A DNA stretch of 7,836 nt from Dehalococcoidia bacterium (GTDB lineage Bacteria > Chloroflexota > Dehalococcoidia > Dehalococcoidales > Fen-1064), in the NCBI GenBank assembly GCA_003153955.1, contig PMCB01000030.1, positions 1 through 7,836 on the forward strand, given 5' to 3'. Shown here one piece after another: positions 5,498 through 7,836 of this stretch. The notes under the pieces are model-generated. The model ran no database searches and was not told where the DNA came from. It was given only the letters and a program-made list of their open reading frames with translations. The translations under genes were made by a program, and so were the position numbers. Position 1 is the first letter of the stretch. The number at the start of each line of letters is the position of its first letter.

Positions 5498-7198
5498 ATG
5501 GAAGATCATTCTGTGAATAAGCCTGAAGCTAAATGGTGGGATAAGCTGGGGGAACCGCAATACGGCGGGGAAATCACTATCCGTGCCAATAAGGATATCG
5601 TCAATTTCGACCCGTATTTCAGTGAGGGGTTGACGAGTATCTTCGGCGGCTGGATGGAAAGACTGGTCTGCGACGATTGGACCGTCGGGCCCGACGAATG
5701 GGATTTCCGCACCGCGTGGCATCCCGCGAAATACCTGCGGGGGCAGCTGGCGGAAAGCTGGGAGTTTCCTGAGCCGGGGACGCATGTCATTCATTTGCGT
5801 AAAGGCGTCCACTGGCAGAATCTACCACCGTCCAACGGGCGGGAATTTACGGCCGACGATGTGGTATTTCACTATAACCGTCTCTACGGGATGGGCGGCA
5901 GTTTCACCAAACCCAGTCCTTACCGGGGAGCCGATGTGCGCTTTCAGGATTTAATCTCGGTGACCGCCGCCGACCGGTACACCGTAGTTTTTAAATTCAA
6001 AATCACCAATGCCGATTCCATCATAGAGACATTACATAATGTCAGTCTGGCGCAATGTTTGGAAAACCCGGAGGCGGTGCGGGAATGGGGGGATTTGAAC
6101 GACTGGCACCATGCTGTGGGCACAGGCGCTTTTATACTAAAAGACTTTGTGCCCGGAAATTCGGCGGCGCTGGTGAAAAATCCGGATTATTGGGCTTATG
6201 ACGAGCGGCATCCGCAGAATAAACTGCCTTACATCGACAGATTGAAATATCTGATTATTCCCGACCAGAACGAGGCGCTGGAAGCAATACGGGCGGGTAA
6301 AGTTGACATAATGGATAATGTACCATTCCAGCAGGCCATTGAAATAACAAAAACAAACCCCGAAATTATCCAAATTCCGACACCAAGGGCACCATCGAAA
6401 ACTTTAGACCCGCGTAATGACATGCCGCCTTACAACGACATCAGGGTCAGAACCGCTTTGCAAAAGGCCATCGATTTGCCGGAAATCGCACGGACATATT
6501 ATGGTGGTGCGGTGGAACCTTATCCGACTTCATTGACCTCTAAATACATGAAAGGATGGGGTTTTCCGTATCCGGAATGGCCGGAGGAACTGAAAGACGA
6601 ATATGCTTACGACCCAGACGCGGCAATATGGCTCCTGGCGAAGGCCGGTTATGCCGAAGGGTTTAAAACCAATGTCATCGCGGATACGTCCGCGGATTTG
6701 AAACTGCTGCAAATTGTGAAATCTTACCTGGCGGAAGTCGGAATCGAAATGAAAATCCGGCTAATGGACCCCACGGAGTGGGTAAAATTCGTCAGCATCG
6801 AGAGGAAATACGACCAGTTATCCTACCGACAGCACGGTACGCTCGGCCACACTTACGCGCCGTTGAGGGCGATTACCCGGTTCAAGTCCGGCTATGCCGC
6901 GAACTATAACATGGTCAGTGACCCGGTTTACGATGATTTTTACGCTCGGTCACTGGCGGCCAAGAATCTGGAGGAACTGAAACCGGTGCTGCGGGATGCC
7001 AACGAACGCATCGCGCGGCAGCATTACACGATATCCTTGCTCCAGCCGACGACCTTCTCGCTCTGCCAGCCGTGGGTTAAAGGCTACAGCGCTCAAATCC
7101 ATTCCACCTGGATGGGCGGGGGCGGCCCCAGCATGCTGAGTTTTTATGCCTCGCGGTTCTGGGTGGATAAAGAGATAAAGAAGAAGATGGGAAGGTAA
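5498..7198 (+). CDS. family-5 ABC transporter solute-binding protein without signal peptide
   Basis: The 566-residue product belongs to the SBP_bac_5 family (oligopeptide/dipeptide/nickel-type binding proteins, normally lipid-anchored or periplasmic partners of ABC importers). Signs are PQYGGEITIR (20-29), LAESWEF (84-90), LRKGVHWQN (100-108), FTADDVVFHYNRLY (117-130), VGTGAFILKDFVPGN (207-221), VKNPDYW (226-232), YIDRLKYLIIPD (245-256), DIRVRTALQKAID (314-326) and YDPDAAIWLLAKAGY (371-385). The ligand-binding domain seems complete. The usual signal peptide and lipobox are absent: the protein starts MEDHSVNKPEAKWW, the in-frame codon TAG sits at 5477-5479, and no Shine-Dalgarno precedes ATG 5498. 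No permease or ATPase genes are adjacent. Either the 5' end was lost, perhaps when the hairpin element at 5340-5446 arrived, or the protein is cytoplasmic. The family is certain; ligand and functionality are not. Confidence 0.85.
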   Translation: MEDHSVNKPEAKWWDKLGEPQYGGEITIRANKDIVNFDPYFSEGLTSIFGGWMERLVCDDWTVGPDEWDFRTAWHPAKYLRGQLAESWEFPEPGTHVIHLRKGVHWQNLPPSNGREFTADDVVFHYNRLYGMGGSFTKPSPYRGADVRFQDLISVTAADRYTVVFKFKITNADSIIETLHNVSLAQCLENPEAVREWGDLNDWHHAVGTGAFILKDFVPGNSAALVKNPDYWAYDERHPQNKLPYIDRLKYLIIPDQNEALEAIRAGKVDIMDNVPFQQAIEITKTNPEIIQIPTPRAPSKTLDPRNDMPPYNDIRVRTALQKAIDLPEIARTYYGGAVEPYPTSLTSKYMKGWGFPYPEWPEELKDEYAYDPDAAIWLLAKAGYAEGFKTNVIADTSADLKLLQIVKSYLAEVGIEMKIRLMDPTEWVKFVSIERKYDQLSYRQHGTLGHTYAPLRAITRFKSGYAANYNMVSDPVYDDFYARSLAAKNLEELKPVLRDANERIARQHYTISLLQPTTFSLCQPWVKGYSAQIHSTWMGGGGPSMLSFYASRFWVDKEIKKKMGR

Positions 7199-7270
7199 CT
7201 TTTTAACTTGACCATTTATGTATCATTCCCCTAGATCGTGTACATTTTACCTCAATTGTAAAATTTATTT

Positions 7271-7298
7271 CGTCCTGCGGGCCTCAAGAATGACAATG
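7271..7298. repeat. possible decayed copy of the AATGACAATG repeat
   Basis: Between the solute-binding protein stop and the terminator, AATGACAATG (7289-7298) repeats exactly the 10 bases at 5363-5372 of the hairpin element, preceded by a GC-rich stretch (CGTCCTGCGGGCCTCAAG). No clean hairpin remains. It may be a degenerate relative of the element or chance. Confidence 0.3.
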
Positions 7299-7317
7299 GG
7301 GGATGGATAGGAAAACA

Positions 7318-7347
7318 AAAACGCCTCCGCGAAAACGGAGGCGTTTT
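7318..7347. terminator. bidirectional Rho-independent terminator
   Basis: A perfect 12-bp stem AAAACGCCTCCG (7318-7329) / CGGAGGCGTTTT (7336-7347) has loop CGAAAA. On the plus strand it ends in TTTT; on the minus strand the T-run is longer (complement of 7311-7321, TTTTTGTTTTC). It sits between the convergent solute-binding protein and cupin genes and can end both transcripts. Confidence 0.9.
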
Positions 7348-7369
7348 GATTAATTGAATCGGGGGAATG

Positions 7370-7810
7370 CTATTTCTTTGCTACGCGTTTCTTGACGACA
7401 ACTTTTTCGTGGGCCGGGCCGTTGGGGACCCAGGTGGTCCAGACGGCATCGCCCATCTTAGCAGCTTCGTTGCAGGCGCTGACCCGCAGCACCTTGGCAT
7501 TGGTTTTACCGACATTGGTGATGGAGTGTTTGACGTTGGACGGGCAATAGAGCAGGCTGTCGTGCCCGACAATCCGCACCTGGTCGCCGATAACAGCTTT
7601 GATTTTGCCGGAAATGACATAATAAGCGTGGTCGAAAACCGGGATATCATCGGCGTAAACATGATAATGTTCCTCGATGCCGCCACCCGGATAAAAAGTG
7701 CCCAGACCCATCATGATGTGAATCGCATTTTCCTTATCGGTCAACTGACCCTTATGCGTGGTGGGATTCAGGAAACTGGTCACATTCCCATTCCAGTGGC
7801 TGGTATTCAT
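7370..7810 (-). CDS. single-domain cupin protein
   Basis: A 146-residue small beta-barrel protein of the cupin superfamily. Cupin motif 1 is GGGIEEHYHVYADD...HAYYVISGKI (42-70), with metal-ligand candidates His48 and His50. The usual third ligand Glu is not in place: Asp60-His61 occupies that position after a slightly longer spacing. Motif 2 is GHDSLLYCPSNVKHSITN (82-99), with Pro90, His95 and Asn99 as expected. The tail ends in a Lys/Arg-rich VVVKKRVAKK. The start ATG 7810 is the first in frame (a stop lies at 7819-7817); there is no obvious Shine-Dalgarno. Sequence does not identify the substrate: this family includes sugar-modifying enzymes, dioxygenases and binding proteins. It is convergent with the solute-binding protein gene and probably monocistronic; its promoter would lie beyond the window. 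Confidence 0.85.
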   Translation of the reverse strand: MNTSHWNGNVTSFLNPTTHKGQLTDKENAIHIMMGLGTFYPGGGIEEHYHVYADDIPVFDHAYYVISGKIKAVIGDQVRIVGHDSLLYCPSNVKHSITNVGKTNAKVLRVSACNEAAKMGDAVWTTWVPNGPAHEKVVVKKRVAKK

Positions 7811-7836
7811 ACCATGTTAATGTTCTAGGATATTGT

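Noticed and set aside
7367..7828. Plus-strand open frame opposite the cupin gene
   Set aside because: It has no recognisable domain. The minus-strand frame has clear cupin motifs and a terminator after it.

Overview
The window looks like a bacterial chromosome segment of moderate GC content. The mix of genes (a large family-5 substrate-binding protein with a PQYGG entry motif, a sulfite-oxidase-fold lipoprotein, a BPG-dependent phosphoglycerate mutase and a CtBP-like 2-hydroxyacid dehydrogenase) would fit an uncultured anaerobe such as a Dehalococcoidia-type Chloroflexota. That placement is inferred from protein style only and is tentative. There are no phage, transposase, CRISPR, tRNA or rRNA signatures.

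Layout. Positions 1-1137 hold two broken genes in tandem: a glmS (glucosamine-6-phosphate synthase) fragment without its catalytic N-terminal Cys and without both SIS domains, then, in another frame, the C-terminal half of a PAP2-family membrane phosphatase. A gene-free stretch with a strong terminator follows. Next comes a secreted lipoprotein with a molybdopterin-oxidoreductase fold (1437-2294). A hairpin terminator separates it from two minus-strand genes: a 78-residue zinc-ribbon protein (2440-2676) and the ribosome-rescue hydrolase ArfB (2861-3283). Reading away from arfB are gpmA (3462-4211) and a D-2-hydroxyacid dehydrogenase (4296-5303), probably one transcription unit. A 107-bp element of three hairpins (5340-5446) separates these from a family-5 solute-binding protein gene that lacks a signal peptide (5498-7198). 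The window ends with a minus-strand cupin (7370-7810), convergent with it across a perfect hairpin terminator.

How the genes relate. GpmA and the dehydrogenase both handle three-carbon hydroxyacids and may be co-expressed; this is inference. The other genes look like independent units. Near-identical GC-rich hairpins close three of the units, which suggests a genome-wide terminator style or a dispersed repeat used as terminator.

I found no convincing new multi-gene system. The points most worth a second look are the glmS/PAP2 wreck at the left edge, the three-hairpin element beside a substrate-binding protein that has lost its export signal, the recurrent terminator hairpin, and a molybdopterin-fold lipoprotein with a Sec-type rather than Tat-type signal.
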